A DNA stretch of 64,000 nt, from contig MEGH01000007.1 in NCBI GenBank assembly GCA_001725415.1, positions 106,783-170,782 of the forward strand. The letters run 5' to 3'. The stretch is from Pseudonocardia sp. SCN 73-27. Lineage in GTDB: Bacteria; Actinomycetota; Actinomycetes; Mycobacteriales; Pseudonocardiaceae. The position numbers were made by a program, and so were the translations under genes. The notes beneath the pieces are model-generated. The model did no database searches. It had not been told where the DNA came from and was given only the letters and a program-made list of their open reading frames with translations. Below are positions 44,511 through 53,772 of the stretch, piece by piece (the first letter of the stretch is position 1; the number at the start of each line of letters is the position of its first letter).

Positions 44511-46084
44511 GACGACCGGACCCCCTGCTCCCCCACGGCCTGCGGGGGGCCGAGCGTGGCCGCGGTGGCCACCGCCGACAGCACGGCACGCGCCTTGTTG
44601 AGGCACTCCGTGTCCTCGGCGACCGGGTCGGAGTCGGCGACGATCCCGCCGCCCGCCTGCACGTAGGCGACCCCGTCGCGGACCAGCGCGGTGCGGATCG
44701 CGATGGCCGTGTCGGCGTCGCCCGCGAAGTCGAGATACCCGACGATGCCGCCGTAGAGGCCGCGCCGCGTCGGCTCCAGCTTCTCGATGATCTGCATGGC
44801 CCGGACCTTCGGCGCGCCCGACAGCGTGCCCGCCGGGAAACAGGCCACGACGGCGTCGAAGGCGTTGCGGTCGCGCCGCAGCGTGCCGGTCACCGTCGAC
44901 ACCAGGTGCATGACGTGGCTGTAGCGCTCCACGGAGAAGAAGTTGTGCACCTTGACGCTGCCGGCCTCGCACACCCGGCCCAGGTCGTTGCGACCCAGGT
45001 CGACGAGCATGACGTGCTCGGCACGCTCCTTCTCGTCGGAACGCAGGTCCTTCTCCAGGAGGACGTCCTCCTCCTCGGTGGCACCGCGCCAGCGGGTGCC
45101 CGCGATGGGGTGCGTGGTCGCGCGGCCGTCGCGGACCGTCACCAGCGCCTCGGGACTCGACCCGACGATCGCGAACGGTGTGCCACCGGAGGCGTCCTCG
45201 AGGTGCAGCAGGTACATGTACGGGCTGGGGTTGGTGGCCCGCAGCACCCGGTACACGTCGAGCGGGTCGGACGCGCAGTCCATCTCGAACCGCTGCGACA
45301 CGACGATCTGGAACGCCTCGCCGGCCCGGATCTGCTCCTTGGCGACCTCGACGGCCGCGCAGTGGTCCTCCTGGCTGCGCCGGCGCAGGAACGTGGGCTC
45401 GGCCGGCGCGTACACCCCGACCGTCGACGGCGCCGCGACGGCCAGCTCGGCGGTCATCCGGTCGAGGCGGGCGACGGCGTCGTCGTAGGCGGCGTCGACG
45501 CGCTCGTCGGAGCCGTCCCAGTTGATCGCGTTGGCGATCAGCGTGATCGTGCCCTCGTGGTGGTCGACCGCGGCCAGGTCGGTGGCCAGCAGCATGACCA
45601 GCTCGGGCAGGGCCAGGTCGTCGACCGTGGTCGGGTCGTCGCCGATGCGCTCCATGCGGCGCACCACGTCGTAGCCCATGTAGCCGACCATCCCGCCGGT
45701 CAGCGGCGGCAGCCCCGGCAGTTGCTCGCTGCGCAACTCCTCGACGACGGTGCGCAGCGCGGCCAGCGGGTCGCCCTGGGTGGGCAGGCCCACGGGGACC
45801 TCACCGGTCCAGTGCAGCCGTCCGTCGACGGCGGTGAGCGCCGCGGCACTGCGGGCCCCGACGAACGACCATCGCGACCACGACCTGCCGTTCTCCGCCG
45901 ACTCCAGCAGGAACGTGCCGGATCGCGATCCGGCGAGCTTGCGGTAGACCCCGACGGGCGTCTCGTCGTCGGCGAGGAGCCTGCGGGCCACCGGGATGAC
46001 CCGGTGCCCCGTCGCGAGCTCGCGGAACTCCTCGCGGGTCGGGGTGACCGCGCCCAGGGGCGGTGCGGCGGTGGCGGTCGGCAT
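44507..46084 (-). CDS. trpE: Anthranilate synthase component I
   Basis: TrpE makes anthranilate from chorismate with ammonia supplied by a glutamine amidotransferase. The 525-residue protein has the N-terminal region ([36 protein letters not shown], with the LLES feedback motif) and the chorismate-binding domain ([50 protein letters not shown]). No trpG or trpD lies nearby. It is the first gene of the trp run and divergent from a TetR-type regulator. Confidence 0.96.
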   Translation of the reverse strand: MPTATAAPPLGAVTPTREEFRELATGHRVIPVARRLLADDETPVGVYRKLAGSRSGTFLLESAENGRSWSRWSFVGARSAAALTAVDGRLHWTGEVPVGLPTQGDPLAALRTVVEELRSEQLPGLPPLTGGMVGYMGYDVVRRMERIGDDPTTVDDLALPELVMLLATDLAAVDHHEGTITLIANAINWDGSDERVDAAYDDAVARLDRMTAELAVAAPSTVGVYAPAEPTFLRRRSQEDHCAAVEVAKEQIRAGEAFQIVVSQRFEMDCASDPLDVYRVLRATNPSPYMYLLHLEDASGGTPFAIVGSSPEALVTVRDGRATTHPIAGTRWRGATEEEDVLLEKDLRSDEKERAEHVMLVDLGRNDLGRVCEAGSVKVHNFFSVERYSHVMHLVSTVTGTLRRDRNAFDAVVACFPAGTLSGAPKVRAMQIIEKLEPTRRGLYGGIVGYLDFAGDADTAIAIRTALVRDGVAYVQAGGGIVADSDPVAEDTECLNKARAVLSAVATAATLGPPQAVGEQGVRSS

Positions 46085-46200
46085 CCGGCCATTCTCGCAG
46101 GCGGCCGACGACCGGCCGAGAGCCCTGCGCCCCCGGTGTGATCCGCGTCCGGATCCTCCGACGTCCCCCGGTCGGCACCGGCGTCGGGGAGGATGGCCGC

Positions 46201-46812
46201 GTGGCCGACGCGATCCCAGGACCTCCCTCCCGCCGCCGGGGTCGGCGACGGGCGGGCGAGGACACCCGTGAGCCGCTGCTGGCCGCCGCCCGCGAGGAGT
46301 TCGCCGAGCGCGGGTTCGAGGGCGCCACGGTGCGCCGCATCGCCGAACGCGCCGGGGTCGACGCCGCGATGGTCAACCACTGGTTCGGCGGCAAGGAACA
46401 GCTGTTCGTCGCCGCGCTGGACTTCCCCGTCGACATCTCGACGATCCTCGACCGGGTCCTGCCCGGCGACCGCGAGCAGCTGGGCGCCCGGATCGTCCGG
46501 ACCTTCCTGACCGTCTGGGACGCGACGGGTGGCGCGCCGCTGGGCACGCTGATCCGCAGCGTCGCCTCCCACGAGAGCGCGGCCCGGATGATGCGCGAGT
46601 TCGTCGCGACCGCTCTGGCGCAACGGATCGTGCGCCCGGTGGCACCCGACCGGCACGAGATGCGGGCCGCCCTGTGCGGCACCCAGATCATCGGGCTGGG
46701 CATGATCCGCTACGTGCTGCGCCTGGAGCCGATCGCGTCGGCACCCCACGACGAGGTCGTCATCGCGGTCGCGCCGACGTTGCAGCGCTACCTCACCGGC
46801 CCGCTGGACTGA
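46201..46812 (+). CDS. TetR-family transcriptional regulator
   Basis: This 203-residue regulator has a basic N-terminal extension ([12 protein letters not shown]), a TetR helix-turn-helix ([44 protein letters not shown]) and a ligand-binding domain of TetR_C type. GTG 46201 is 8 nt after GGGGAGG (46186-46192). It is divergent from trpE, and its target is not evident. Confidence 0.9.
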   Translation: MADAIPGPPSRRRGRRRAGEDTREPLLAAAREEFAERGFEGATVRRIAERAGVDAAMVNHWFGGKEQLFVAALDFPVDISTILDRVLPGDREQLGARIVRTFLTVWDATGGAPLGTLIRSVASHESAARMMREFVATALAQRIVRPVAPDRHEMRAALCGTQIIGLGMIRYVLRLEPIASAPHDEVVIAVAPTLQRYLTGPLD

Positions 46813-46816
46813 CCGC

Positions 46817-47485
46817 TCAGGAAACCGGCCGCCGCGGGTCGACGAAACCCGACTCGAACGCCGCCACCACCGCCTGGGTGCGGTCGCGCACGCCCAGCTT
46901 GGCCAGCACGTTGCCGACGTGGGTCGTCACCGTCTCCACGCCCACGACGAGCTCCCCGGCGATCTCGGCGTTCGACAGCCCGCGGGCCATGCCCCGCAAC
47001 ACCTGCGCCTCCCGGTCGGTGAGCCCTCGACCCGCCAGCCGGTCCCCCGTCCCCGGGCCGACGGCGGCCACGAGCTCCCGCACCGCCGCCGGGAACAGCA
47101 GCGACTCCCCCGACGCCACGGTGCGCACCGCGGACACGATGTCGGCGGGCCGGGCCCGTTTGAGCAGGAACCCGGTCGCGCCGGCACGCAGCGCCTCGTA
47201 GACGGAGCCGTCGTTGCCGAACGTCGTCAGCACCAGGACGCGCGGGGCGTCGGGGCGGGCCAGCAGCGCCCGGGTGGCGGTGATCCCGTCGACGGTGGGC
47301 ATCCGCACGTCCATCAGCACGACGTCGGGCCGCAGCCTGCCGACCAGGCCGGGGACCTCCGCGCCGTTCTCGGCCTCGCCGACCACACCGATGTCGGGCT
47401 CGGCGTCGAGGATCGCCCGCAGACCCGCCCGGACGAGCTCCTCGTCGTCGACGAGCAGCACGCCGATCCGCCCCGGTGCGGTCAC
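46817..47485 (-). CDS. NarL-family response regulator, kinase partner decayed
   Basis: This 222-residue regulator has a receiver domain (VLLVDDEELVRAGL; Asp in VVLMDVRMPTVDG; Thr in LVLTTFG; Lys in FLLKRA) and a LuxR-type output (LTDREAQVLRGMARGLSNAEIAGEL, TVTTHVGNVLAKLGVRDR). GTG 47485 overlaps a TGA that ends a histidine-kinase-like tail upstream (GTGA), the usual coupling with a DesK/NarX-type kinase. The kinase itself is only a fragment, so the regulator may now be an orphan. Confidence 0.9.
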   Translation of the reverse strand: MTAPGRIGVLLVDDEELVRAGLRAILDAEPDIGVVGEAENGAEVPGLVGRLRPDVVLMDVRMPTVDGITATRALLARPDAPRVLVLTTFGNDGSVYEALRAGATGFLLKRARPADIVSAVRTVASGESLLFPAAVRELVAAVGPGTGDRLAGRGLTDREAQVLRGMARGLSNAEIAGELVVGVETVTTHVGNVLAKLGVRDRTQAVVAAFESGFVDPRRPVS

Positions 47486-47699
47486 GGTTCCGATAGTGGC
47501 GCACCCTGCCACGGCAGGCGGGCCGCGACGCGCCAGGCGCCGTCCTCGCGTCCGGCGACGAGCTCGTCGCGCAGCACCCGCACCCGCTCGGCCATCCCGG
47601 CGACGCCCCGGCTCCGCCGACTGGAGAGCCGTTGCGCCCCAGCGGGTTCACGATGTCGATGACGAGCAGCTCGGCGCTCGTGACGAGCCGGACCGTCAC
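47482..47699 (-). pseudogene. Remnant of a histidine kinase, frameshifted and truncated
   Basis: Reading on the minus strand, one frame begins VRLVTSAELLVIDIVNPLG and resembles a HATPase strand region. A second frame continues with RGVAGMAERVRVLRDELVAGR, the typical end of a NarX/DesK-type HATPase domain, and finishes RVAARLPWQGAPLSEP with TGA at 47482. The two parts are in different frames, so there is a frameshift near 47600. The dimerisation/phospho-His and sensor domains are absent; an unrelated + strand gene starts at 47801. Confidence 0.7.
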
Positions 47700-47800
47700 G
47701 GGCAGGGCACGGGAGCGATGACGGGGCTCGTGAGCCGTGCCGGGACTCGGGGCTCACAGGTCGTGTGGCCGGGTGATCGACGGCGACGCATCATGGGGAC

Positions 47801-48679
47801 ATGGGAGTCGGGGGCCTGCGGGCGCGGATCGCGGCCGGGCTGTTCGAGAAGGTCGCCGGAGCCGAGGGGGCCGGGCGTCGCGAGCGCATCCACGCCACCC
47901 CCGGACCGCGCTGGTTCGGCGAGGACCGGCCCATCCGGGCCGTCCACGGCGACGCGGCGATGTTCGTCGGTGGGCTCCGGGCGCTGCTGCTGCAGTCGCT
48001 GCACCCGCTCGCCATGGCGGGCGTCGCCGGGCACTCCGGGTTCCGCGGCGACCCGTGGGGCCGGCTGGCGCGCACCAGCTACTTCCTGGCGTCGACGACC
48101 TTCGGCCCCGCCGACCTCGCCGAGGAGACGATCGCCCGCATCCGGTCGGTGCACGAGCACGTCCGCGGCACCGCGCCCGACGGCCGTGCCTACGCCGCGT
48201 CGGACCCGCACCTGCTGGAGTGGGTGCACATCGCCGAGATCGACAGCTTCCTGTGCGCCTACCAGGCCTACGGCTCCGGCAGGCTCGACGACGCCGGCCG
48301 CGACGGCTACGTCGCCGACGCCGCGGTGGTGGCGCGGGCGCTCGGGGTCATCCACCCGCCCGAGACCGAGGCCGCGCTCGCCGCCCGGATCGAGGCGTTC
48401 CGCCCCGAGCTCGACGGCTCGCCCGCGGCGCGGGACACCGCCCGCTTCCTGCTCCGCGAGCCCCCGCTGCCCGGCCCCGCCCGCGTGCCGTACGCGCTGC
48501 TCGGCGCGGCCGCCGTCGGGCTGCTGCCGTCGTGGGCGCGTGCTCCGTTGGCGCTGCCCGACCGGCCCCGGCTCGACCGCACCGTCGTCAGGCTCGGGGG
48601 CCGGGCGGTGACGTCGGGAATCAGGTGGGCGATGGCGTCGGGACCGCCCTCGCCCGCCCCGGCACCTACCGCGAGCTGA
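47801..48679 (+). CDS. Oxygenase MpaB-like / DUF2236 protein
   Basis: This 292-residue protein matches DUF2236: [58 protein letters not shown] at the N-terminus, [15 protein letters not shown] in the middle (His and Asp typical of the group). Relatives include a haem-type rubber oxygenase and MpaB; the substrate here is unknown. The end overlaps the convergent hisI gene by 14 bp. Confidence 0.85.
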   Translation: MGVGGLRARIAAGLFEKVAGAEGAGRRERIHATPGPRWFGEDRPIRAVHGDAAMFVGGLRALLLQSLHPLAMAGVAGHSGFRGDPWGRLARTSYFLASTTFGPADLAEETIARIRSVHEHVRGTAPDGRAYAASDPHLLEWVHIAEIDSFLCAYQAYGSGRLDDAGRDGYVADAAVVARALGVIHPPETEAALAARIEAFRPELDGSPAARDTARFLLREPPLPGPARVPYALLGAAAVGLLPSWARAPLALPDRPRLDRTVVRLGGRAVTSGIRWAMASGPPSPAPAPTAS

Positions 48680-49025
48680 GCAGGTCCGAGTCGAAGCACG
48701 TCCGGGTGCCGGTGTGGCACGCCGGGCCCTCCTGGTCGACGACGACGAGCACCGCGTCGCCGTCGCAGTCGAGCCGCACCTCGTGCACGTGCTGCACGTG
48801 CCCGGACGTGTCGCCCTTGACCCAGTACTCCTCGCGGGAGCGCGACCAGTACGTCCCGCGGCCCGTGGTGAGGGTGCGGTGCAGGGCCTCGTCGTCCATC
48901 CACGCGACCATCAGCACCTCGCCGGTGCCGTGGGCCTGCACGACCGCACAGACCAGGCCGTCGGCGTTGCGCTTGAGCCGCCCGGCGATGGCCGGGTCGA
49001 GCGCGGAGTTCAGAACGCGGGTCAT
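48666..49025 (-). CDS. hisI: Phosphoribosyl-AMP cyclohydrolase
   Basis: HisI opens the adenine ring of PR-AMP in histidine synthesis. The 119-residue protein has [46 protein letters not shown] (metal Asp cluster) and the zinc Cys in [12 protein letters not shown]. No HisE domain is fused. The ATG overlaps the hisF stop (ATGA). Confidence 0.95.
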   Translation of the reverse strand: MTRVLNSALDPAIAGRLKRNADGLVCAVVQAHGTGEVLMVAWMDDEALHRTLTTGRGTYWSRSREEYWVKGDTSGHVQHVHEVRLDCDGDAVLVVVDQEGPACHTGTRTCFDSDLLSSR

Positions 49026-49792
49026 CGCACCTCCACCGCCCCGGCCCGCAGGCCGTCCTTGACCTCGGAGATCCGCAGGGTGCCGAAGTGGAAGACGCTC
49101 GCGGCCAGCACCGCGTCGGCGCCCGCGCGCACGGCCGGCAGGAAGTCGTCGACCTTGCCGGCGCCGCCCGACGCGATCACCGGGACGTCGACGACCTTGC
49201 GGACCTGCTCGATCATCTCGATGTCGAACCCGGCGCGCGTGCCGTCGGCGTCCATCGAGTTGAGCAGGATCTCCCCGACCCCCAGCTCCTGGCCGCGCGC
49301 CGCCCACTCGACGGCGTCGATGCCGGTGCCGCGGCGGCCGCCGTGCGTCGTCACCTCGTAGCCCGACGGGGTGGGCGGGCCGTCCTGGACGCGGCGGGCG
49401 TCGACCGACAGCACGATGCACTGCGACCCGAACCGGCGCGCACACTCGCCCAGCAGCTCGGGGCGGGCGATCGCGGCGGTGTTGATGCCGACCTTGTCGG
49501 CACCCGCGCGCAGCAGGATGTCGATGTCCTCGGGCGTGCGGACCCCGCCGCCGACGGTCAGTGGGATGAACACCTGCTCAGCGGTGCGGCGCACCACGTC
49601 GAGCATGGTGGCCCGCTCCCCCGACGAGGCCGTGACGTCGAGGAACGTCAGCTCGTCGGCACCTTCGGCGTCGTAGACGGCGGCCATCTCGACGGGGTCG
49701 CCCGCGTCGCGCAGGTCGGCGAAGTTGACGCCCTTCACGACCCGGCCGGCGTCGACGTCCAGGCACGGGATGACGCGGACGGCGACGCCCAT
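49022..49792 (-). CDS. hisF: Imidazole glycerol phosphate synthase, cyclase subunit
   Basis: HisF uses ammonia from HisH to make imidazole glycerol phosphate and AICAR. The 256-residue barrel has the catalytic Asp in [27 protein letters not shown], the second Asp in [13 protein letters not shown], and [13 protein letters not shown]. Its ATG overlaps the priA stop by one base; the partner hisH is 5.7 kb away across an inserted cassette. Confidence 0.96.
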   Translation of the reverse strand: MGVAVRVIPCLDVDAGRVVKGVNFADLRDAGDPVEMAAVYDAEGADELTFLDVTASSGERATMLDVVRRTAEQVFIPLTVGGGVRTPEDIDILLRAGADKVGINTAAIARPELLGECARRFGSQCIVLSVDARRVQDGPPTPSGYEVTTHGGRRGTGIDAVEWAARGQELGVGEILLNSMDADGTRAGFDIEMIEQVRKVVDVPVIASGGAGKVDDFLPAVRAGADAVLAASVFHFGTLRISEVKDGLRAGAVEVR

Positions 49793-50559
49793 CAGCCCGC
49801 CGCCCGGCCCTGGGCCTCGACGGCGGCGACGGCGGACAGCGCCTCGGGCAGGGTGAACCGGCCCGCGTAGAGCGCCTTGCCGACGATCGAGCCCTCGATG
49901 TTCGCGCCGTCGGCCTTGGCCTGCGCGAGCGTGACCAGGTCGGCCACCTCCGCGATGCCGCCGGACGCGATCACCGGCGCCGGGGTCGCGGCGGCCACGT
50001 CGCGCAACAGGTCGACGTTCGGGCCCTTCAACGTGCCGTCCTTGCCGACGTCGGTGACGACGTAGCGGGCGCAGCCGTCGCCGTCGAGACGCGCGAGGGC
50101 CTCCCAGAGGTCGCCGCCGTCGGTGGTCCAGCCACGCGCGGCCAGCCGGTGTTGCCCGTCCTTGATCTTGACGTCGAGCCCGACCGCGATCTTGTCGCCG
50201 TGCCTCGCGATGGCAGCGGCGCACCACTCGGGGTTCTCGATCGCGGCGGTGCCGAGGTTGACCCGGGCGCAGCCGGTGGCCAGCGCGCGCTCCAGCGACG
50301 CGTCGTCGCGGATGCCGCCCGACAGCTCCACCTTCACGTCGAGCTGCCCGACGACGCCCGCCAGCAGCTCCGCGTTGGAGCCGCGGCCGAACGCCGCGTC
50401 GAGGTCGACGAGATGGATCCACTCGGCGCCGTCGCGCTGCCACGCGAGCGCGGCCTCGAGCGGGTCGCCGTAACCGGTCTCGGTCCCGGCCTCACCCTGG
50501 ACGAGACGGACGGCCTGGCCGTCGGCGACGTCGACTGCAGGAAGCAACGTGAAACTCAC
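49792..50559 (-). CDS. priA: Phosphoribosyl isomerase A (HisA/TrpF dual function)
   Basis: PriA isomerises ProFAR in histidine synthesis and, in actinobacteria, PRA in tryptophan synthesis. The 255-residue barrel has [40 protein letters not shown], the catalytic Asp in [16 protein letters not shown], and [10 protein letters not shown]. No trpF is present near the trp genes. TAGGCT lies 6 nt before the GTG start, giving priA-hisF-hisI its own leaderless promoter downstream of the inserted cassette. Confidence 0.95.
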   Translation of the reverse strand: MSFTLLPAVDVADGQAVRLVQGEAGTETGYGDPLEAALAWQRDGAEWIHLVDLDAAFGRGSNAELLAGVVGQLDVKVELSGGIRDDASLERALATGCARVNLGTAAIENPEWCAAAIARHGDKIAVGLDVKIKDGQHRLAARGWTTDGGDLWEALARLDGDGCARYVVTDVGKDGTLKGPNVDLLRDVAAATPAPVIASGGIAEVADLVTLAQAKADGANIEGSIVGKALYAGRFTLPEALSAVAAVEAQGRAAG

Positions 50560-50582
50560 GCGGCGAGCCTACCGAGCCGGTC

Positions 50583-51635
50583 TCAGCGCCCTCCGAGCTC
50601 CGCCCGCAACAGCGCCGCACCCGCCGCGAGTGAGGCCATCTTGCCCTCGGCCGAGGCGCGGGGCATGTACTTCAGGCCGCAGTCGGTCGAGAGCACGATC
50701 CGCTCGGGCGTGGTGTGCGCGAAGGCCCGCCGGCCTCGGTCGGCGACGGTCTCCGGCGTCTCGACGCCCGTGTCGGACAGGTCGATCACGCCGAGGATGA
50801 TCGTCTTGTCGGCGAGGTCGGCGAGCACGCCCAGGTCGAGCCCGGACTGGGCGGTCTCGATGGAGATCTGGTCGGCCGTGCATCCGGCGAGCTCGGGCAG
50901 GAACGAGTAGCCCTCGGGGCGTTCGTGGACGATCGCGGCGTACCCGAAGCAGATGTGCACGGCCGTGGTGCCGGTGACGCCGTCGAGCGCGGCGTCGAGC
51001 GCGGCGATCCCGTACTCGCGGGCGGCGTCGGGACGCGCCTGCATGTAGGGCTCGTCGATCTGCACGACGTCGGCGCCGGCGGCGAACAGGTCCTTGATCT
51101 CGGCGTTGACGGCGGCCGCGTAGCCCATGGCGGCGGCCTCGGCGTCGGGATAGTGGTCGTTCTGCGCCTGCTGACTCATGGTGAACGGGCCGGGCACGGT
51201 CATCTTGACGCTGCGGTCGGTGGCGGCGCGCAGGAATTCCATGTCGCGCTTCTCGATCGGCCGCGACCTGGTGATGGGCCCGACGATGCGGGGCACGGGG
51301 TTCGCGTGGCCGGTGCGGTCGATGGCGCTGCCCGGATTGTCGATGTCGACGCCGGACAGGGCCGTCGCGAAGTGGTTGGAGTAGCTCTCGCGGCGGATCT
51401 CGCCGTCGGTGACGATGTCGAGCCCGGCACGCTCCTGGGCCCTGATCGCAAGCAGGGTCGCGTCGTCCTGGGCCTGTTCGAGCAGCTCGGGGGCGATGCG
51501 CCACAGCTCCTTCGCCCGGATCCGCGGTGGGAGGCGACTCGCCAACAAGGAGCGGTCGATCAGCCAGTCGGGCTGGGCGTAGCTGCCGACGAGCGAGGTC
51601 GGCAGCAGCGGCAGTGTCGTGTCCGACGTGCTCAC
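50583..51635 (-). CDS. MetE-like zinc methyltransferase domain protein
   Basis: This 350-residue protein resembles the C-terminal domain of cobalamin-independent methionine synthase. It keeps the zinc ligands HxC in AVHICFGY, Glu in QISIETAQSG and Cys in VLSTDCGLKYMPR, plus DGEIRRESYSNHF and DVVQIDEPYMQARP. It is too short for full MetE and lacks the N-terminal half. Related proteins transfer alkyl groups between thiols; the substrate here is unknown. The GTG start overlaps the CoA-transferase stop (GTGA), implying a joint role. Confidence 0.88.
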   Translation of the reverse strand: MSTSDTTLPLLPTSLVGSYAQPDWLIDRSLLASRLPPRIRAKELWRIAPELLEQAQDDATLLAIRAQERAGLDIVTDGEIRRESYSNHFATALSGVDIDNPGSAIDRTGHANPVPRIVGPITRSRPIEKRDMEFLRAATDRSVKMTVPGPFTMSQQAQNDHYPDAEAAAMGYAAAVNAEIKDLFAAGADVVQIDEPYMQARPDAAREYGIAALDAALDGVTGTTAVHICFGYAAIVHERPEGYSFLPELAGCTADQISIETAQSGLDLGVLADLADKTIILGVIDLSDTGVETPETVADRGRRAFAHTTPERIVLSTDCGLKYMPRASAEGKMASLAAGAALLRAELGGR

Positions 51636-52795
51636 TGGTCCTCCTGGGGAGTCAGCCACTCGCGGAGCTCGGCGCCGTGCTCGTCGAGGCGCGGCGGCGG
51701 CAGCGGGTAGTGGGCGGGCGTGGCGGAGAAACGGATCGGGTGCCGCGTCGTCGGGATCGCCCGGTCACCGGCGCCCGCGTCGACGACGGGGTCGAGGCCG
51801 AACTTCTCGGCCATGGCGAAGCCGCCGTCGATCGTGTTGATCGGCCCGCACGGCACCCCCGCGTCGACGAGCAGGTCGAACCATTCGAGCGCGCCGCGGG
51901 TGGCCAGCCGCTCGACCAGCAGGGGGCGGAGCTCCTCGCGGTTCTCCGTGCGGTCGGCGTTGCGCGCGAACCGTGGGTCGCCGGCCACCTCCGGGATGCC
52001 CAGGACCTCGCAGAGGCGGCGGAACAGCCGGTCGTTGGCGGCGGCGACGATGAGGTCGTCGTCGGCCGTCGGCAGCGGCTCGTAGGGGAAGACGCTGGGG
52101 TGGGCGTTGCCCATCCGGAACGGCACGACTCCCCCCGCGACCCACGCCGAGCTGTGGTTGACCAGCCCCGTCAGCGCCGAGGACAACAGGTTGACCTCGA
52201 CGTGCTGGCCCTGACCCGTCGCCTCCACATGGCGCAGCGCGGCCAGGATGCCGATGACGGCGTGGTTGCCGGCCATCACGTCGAACACCGAGATGCCGGC
52301 GCGGAACGGCGGGCCGTCGGGGTCGCCGGTGAGGCTCATGAGCCCGGACATGGCCTGGACCATGAGGTCGTAGCCGGGGACCTTCGCACCCGCACCGGCG
52401 CCGAACCCGCTGATCGAGACGTAGACCGAGCGCGGGTTGGCCGCCAGCACGGACTCGTGGTCGAGGCCGAAGCGGGCCATGCCGCCGGGCTTCAGGTTCT
52501 GGATGACGACGTCGGCGCGGCGGGCGAGCTCGCGGGCGACGCGCAGGTCGGCCTCGTCGCGCAGGTCGAGCGCGATGGAGCGCTTCCCGCGGTTGACGCC
52601 CAGGTAGTAGGTGGAGACGCCGTCGCGGACCGGCGGGGTCCAGGTGCGGGTCTCGTCGCCGTCGGGTCCTTCGACCTTGACGACGTCGGCCCCCATGTCG
52701 GCCAGGAGCATCGTGGCGTAGGGGCCGGCGAGGACCCGGGAGAAGTCGGCGACCAACAGCCCGTCGAGCGGGCCGTGTGGTGCGGTTTCTGACAT
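51632..52795 (-). CDS. CaiB/BaiF-type class III CoA-transferase
   Basis: This 387-residue protein has the class III CoA-transferase pattern: LDGLLVADFSRVLAGPYATMLLADMGADVVKVEGPDGDETR, the catalytic Asp within YDLMVQAMSGLMSLTG, and GNAHPSVFPYEPLPTADDDLIVAAANDRLFRRLCEVLG. It moves CoA between carboxylates. It lies 16 bp after an IclR regulator and is coupled to the MetE-like gene. Specific acids are not predictable. Confidence 0.9.
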   Translation of the reverse strand: MSETAPHGPLDGLLVADFSRVLAGPYATMLLADMGADVVKVEGPDGDETRTWTPPVRDGVSTYYLGVNRGKRSIALDLRDEADLRVARELARRADVVIQNLKPGGMARFGLDHESVLAANPRSVYVSISGFGAGAGAKVPGYDLMVQAMSGLMSLTGDPDGPPFRAGISVFDVMAGNHAVIGILAALRHVEATGQGQHVEVNLLSSALTGLVNHSSAWVAGGVVPFRMGNAHPSVFPYEPLPTADDDLIVAAANDRLFRRLCEVLGIPEVAGDPRFARNADRTENREELRPLLVERLATRGALEWFDLLVDAGVPCGPINTIDGGFAMAEKFGLDPVVDAGAGDRAIPTTRHPIRFSATPAHYPLPPPRLDEHGAELREWLTPQEDQ

Positions 52796-52811
52796 CAGGC
52801 TCCCATCCGGG

Positions 52812-53612
52812 TCACGACGCGACCGTCACCCTCGGCACGGCGGCGAGCCGCGCGAAGTCGGCGCCGATGTCGCCCGCGGTCGCGAGCAGCAGCGGCAGGT
52901 GGTGGTCGAGCAGCACGTCCATCGACGTCTCCGCCGCGTGGGCGTTGACGTTGATCGCGGCGACGACCCGCCCGTCCCCGTCGCGCAGCGGCGCCGCGAC
53001 CGAGCGGATCCCGGCGGCGAGCTGCTCGTCGGTGGCGGCCCAGCCACGGGCCCGGACCTCCCGCAGCACCTCGTCGCGCTCGTGGTCGTCGAACTGCCGG
53101 CGCGCCGTCAGTCCCGAGCGGGTGGGCTCGGCCAGCACCCGCTCGGCCTCGCCTGCAGGCAGCGCCGCGAGGAGCACCTTGCCCAGCGACGTCGGCAGCG
53201 CGGGGAACCTCGTCCCGATCTGGACGACCAACGACACGATCTTGGGCACCGCGACACGCGCGACGTAGATGATGTCGGGGCCGTCGAGCTGCGCGACCGA
53301 GCACGACTCGTTCGTCTGCGCGACCAGCCGTTCCATGTGCGGGCGGGCGACGTCCCACAGCCCCGAGGAGTCGACGTAGGCGACGCCGAGGTCGAGCACC
53401 CGCGGCGTCAGTGCGTAGCCGGGGCCGTCGGCGCGGGCGTAGCCGAGCTCGATCAGGGTCAGCAGGATCCGGCGGACCGTCGGGCGGGCGAGGCCCGTCG
53501 CGGCGGCCAGATCGGCGAGCGTCATGACAGGGCGGCCGGGCCCGAACGCCCGGATCACGTCGAGGCCGCGGGCCAGCGCCTCGATGAAGTCCGGTCCCGT
53601 TCCCCGCGGCAT
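52812..53612 (-). CDS. IclR-family transcriptional regulator (PcaR-like)
   Basis: This 266-residue regulator has an IclR helix-turn-helix (MTLADLAAATGLARPTVRRILLTLIELGYA) and the IclR ligand domain (SSGLWDVARPHMERLVAQTNESCSVAQLDG; GTRFPALPTSLGKVLLA; GWAATDEQLAAGIRSVAAPLRDGDG). It resembles regulators of aromatic catabolism. A CGTCCG-N5-CGGAC site lies 22 bp before its start and a second lies before the divergent amidohydrolase gene, both likely targets. Confidence 0.92.
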   Translation of the reverse strand: MPRGTGPDFIEALARGLDVIRAFGPGRPVMTLADLAAATGLARPTVRRILLTLIELGYARADGPGYALTPRVLDLGVAYVDSSGLWDVARPHMERLVAQTNESCSVAQLDGPDIIYVARVAVPKIVSLVVQIGTRFPALPTSLGKVLLAALPAGEAERVLAEPTRSGLTARRQFDDHERDEVLREVRARGWAATDEQLAAGIRSVAAPLRDGDGRVVAAINVNAHAAETSMDVLLDHHLPLLLATAGDIGADFARLAAVPRVTVAS

Positions 53613-53633
53613 CCCTGCACAGTAACGGCTGAC

Positions 53634-53649
53634 CGTCCGTCAGGCGGAC
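53634..53649. promoter_or_regulatory. Candidate IclR operator, regulator side
   Basis: CGTCCG-TCAGG-CGGAC matches the motif at 53725. It sits 22 bp upstream of the IclR ATG, as expected for autoregulation. No binding data are available. Confidence 0.5.
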
Positions 53650-53723
53650 CACGCCCCGTGGTCGGCGCCCGGTCGGAGCCTTGACAGCCCCGGCGACCTG
53701 CCGCCAGGGTTCGAACTCCCGGG

Positions 53724-53749
53724 TCGTCCGTGGAGCGGACGATCGTCCG
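53724..53749. promoter_or_regulatory. Candidate IclR operator, amidohydrolase side
   Basis: TCGTCCG-TGGAG-CGGACGA (53724-53742) repeats the half-site and spacing of the site at 53634. Its right half continues into a perfect 14-bp palindrome (53736-53749), so three half-sites lie in tandem. It is 23 bp before the amidohydrolase ATG. Confidence 0.55.
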
Positions 53750-53772
53750 GAGTTGTCGACGAAGGAGCAACG

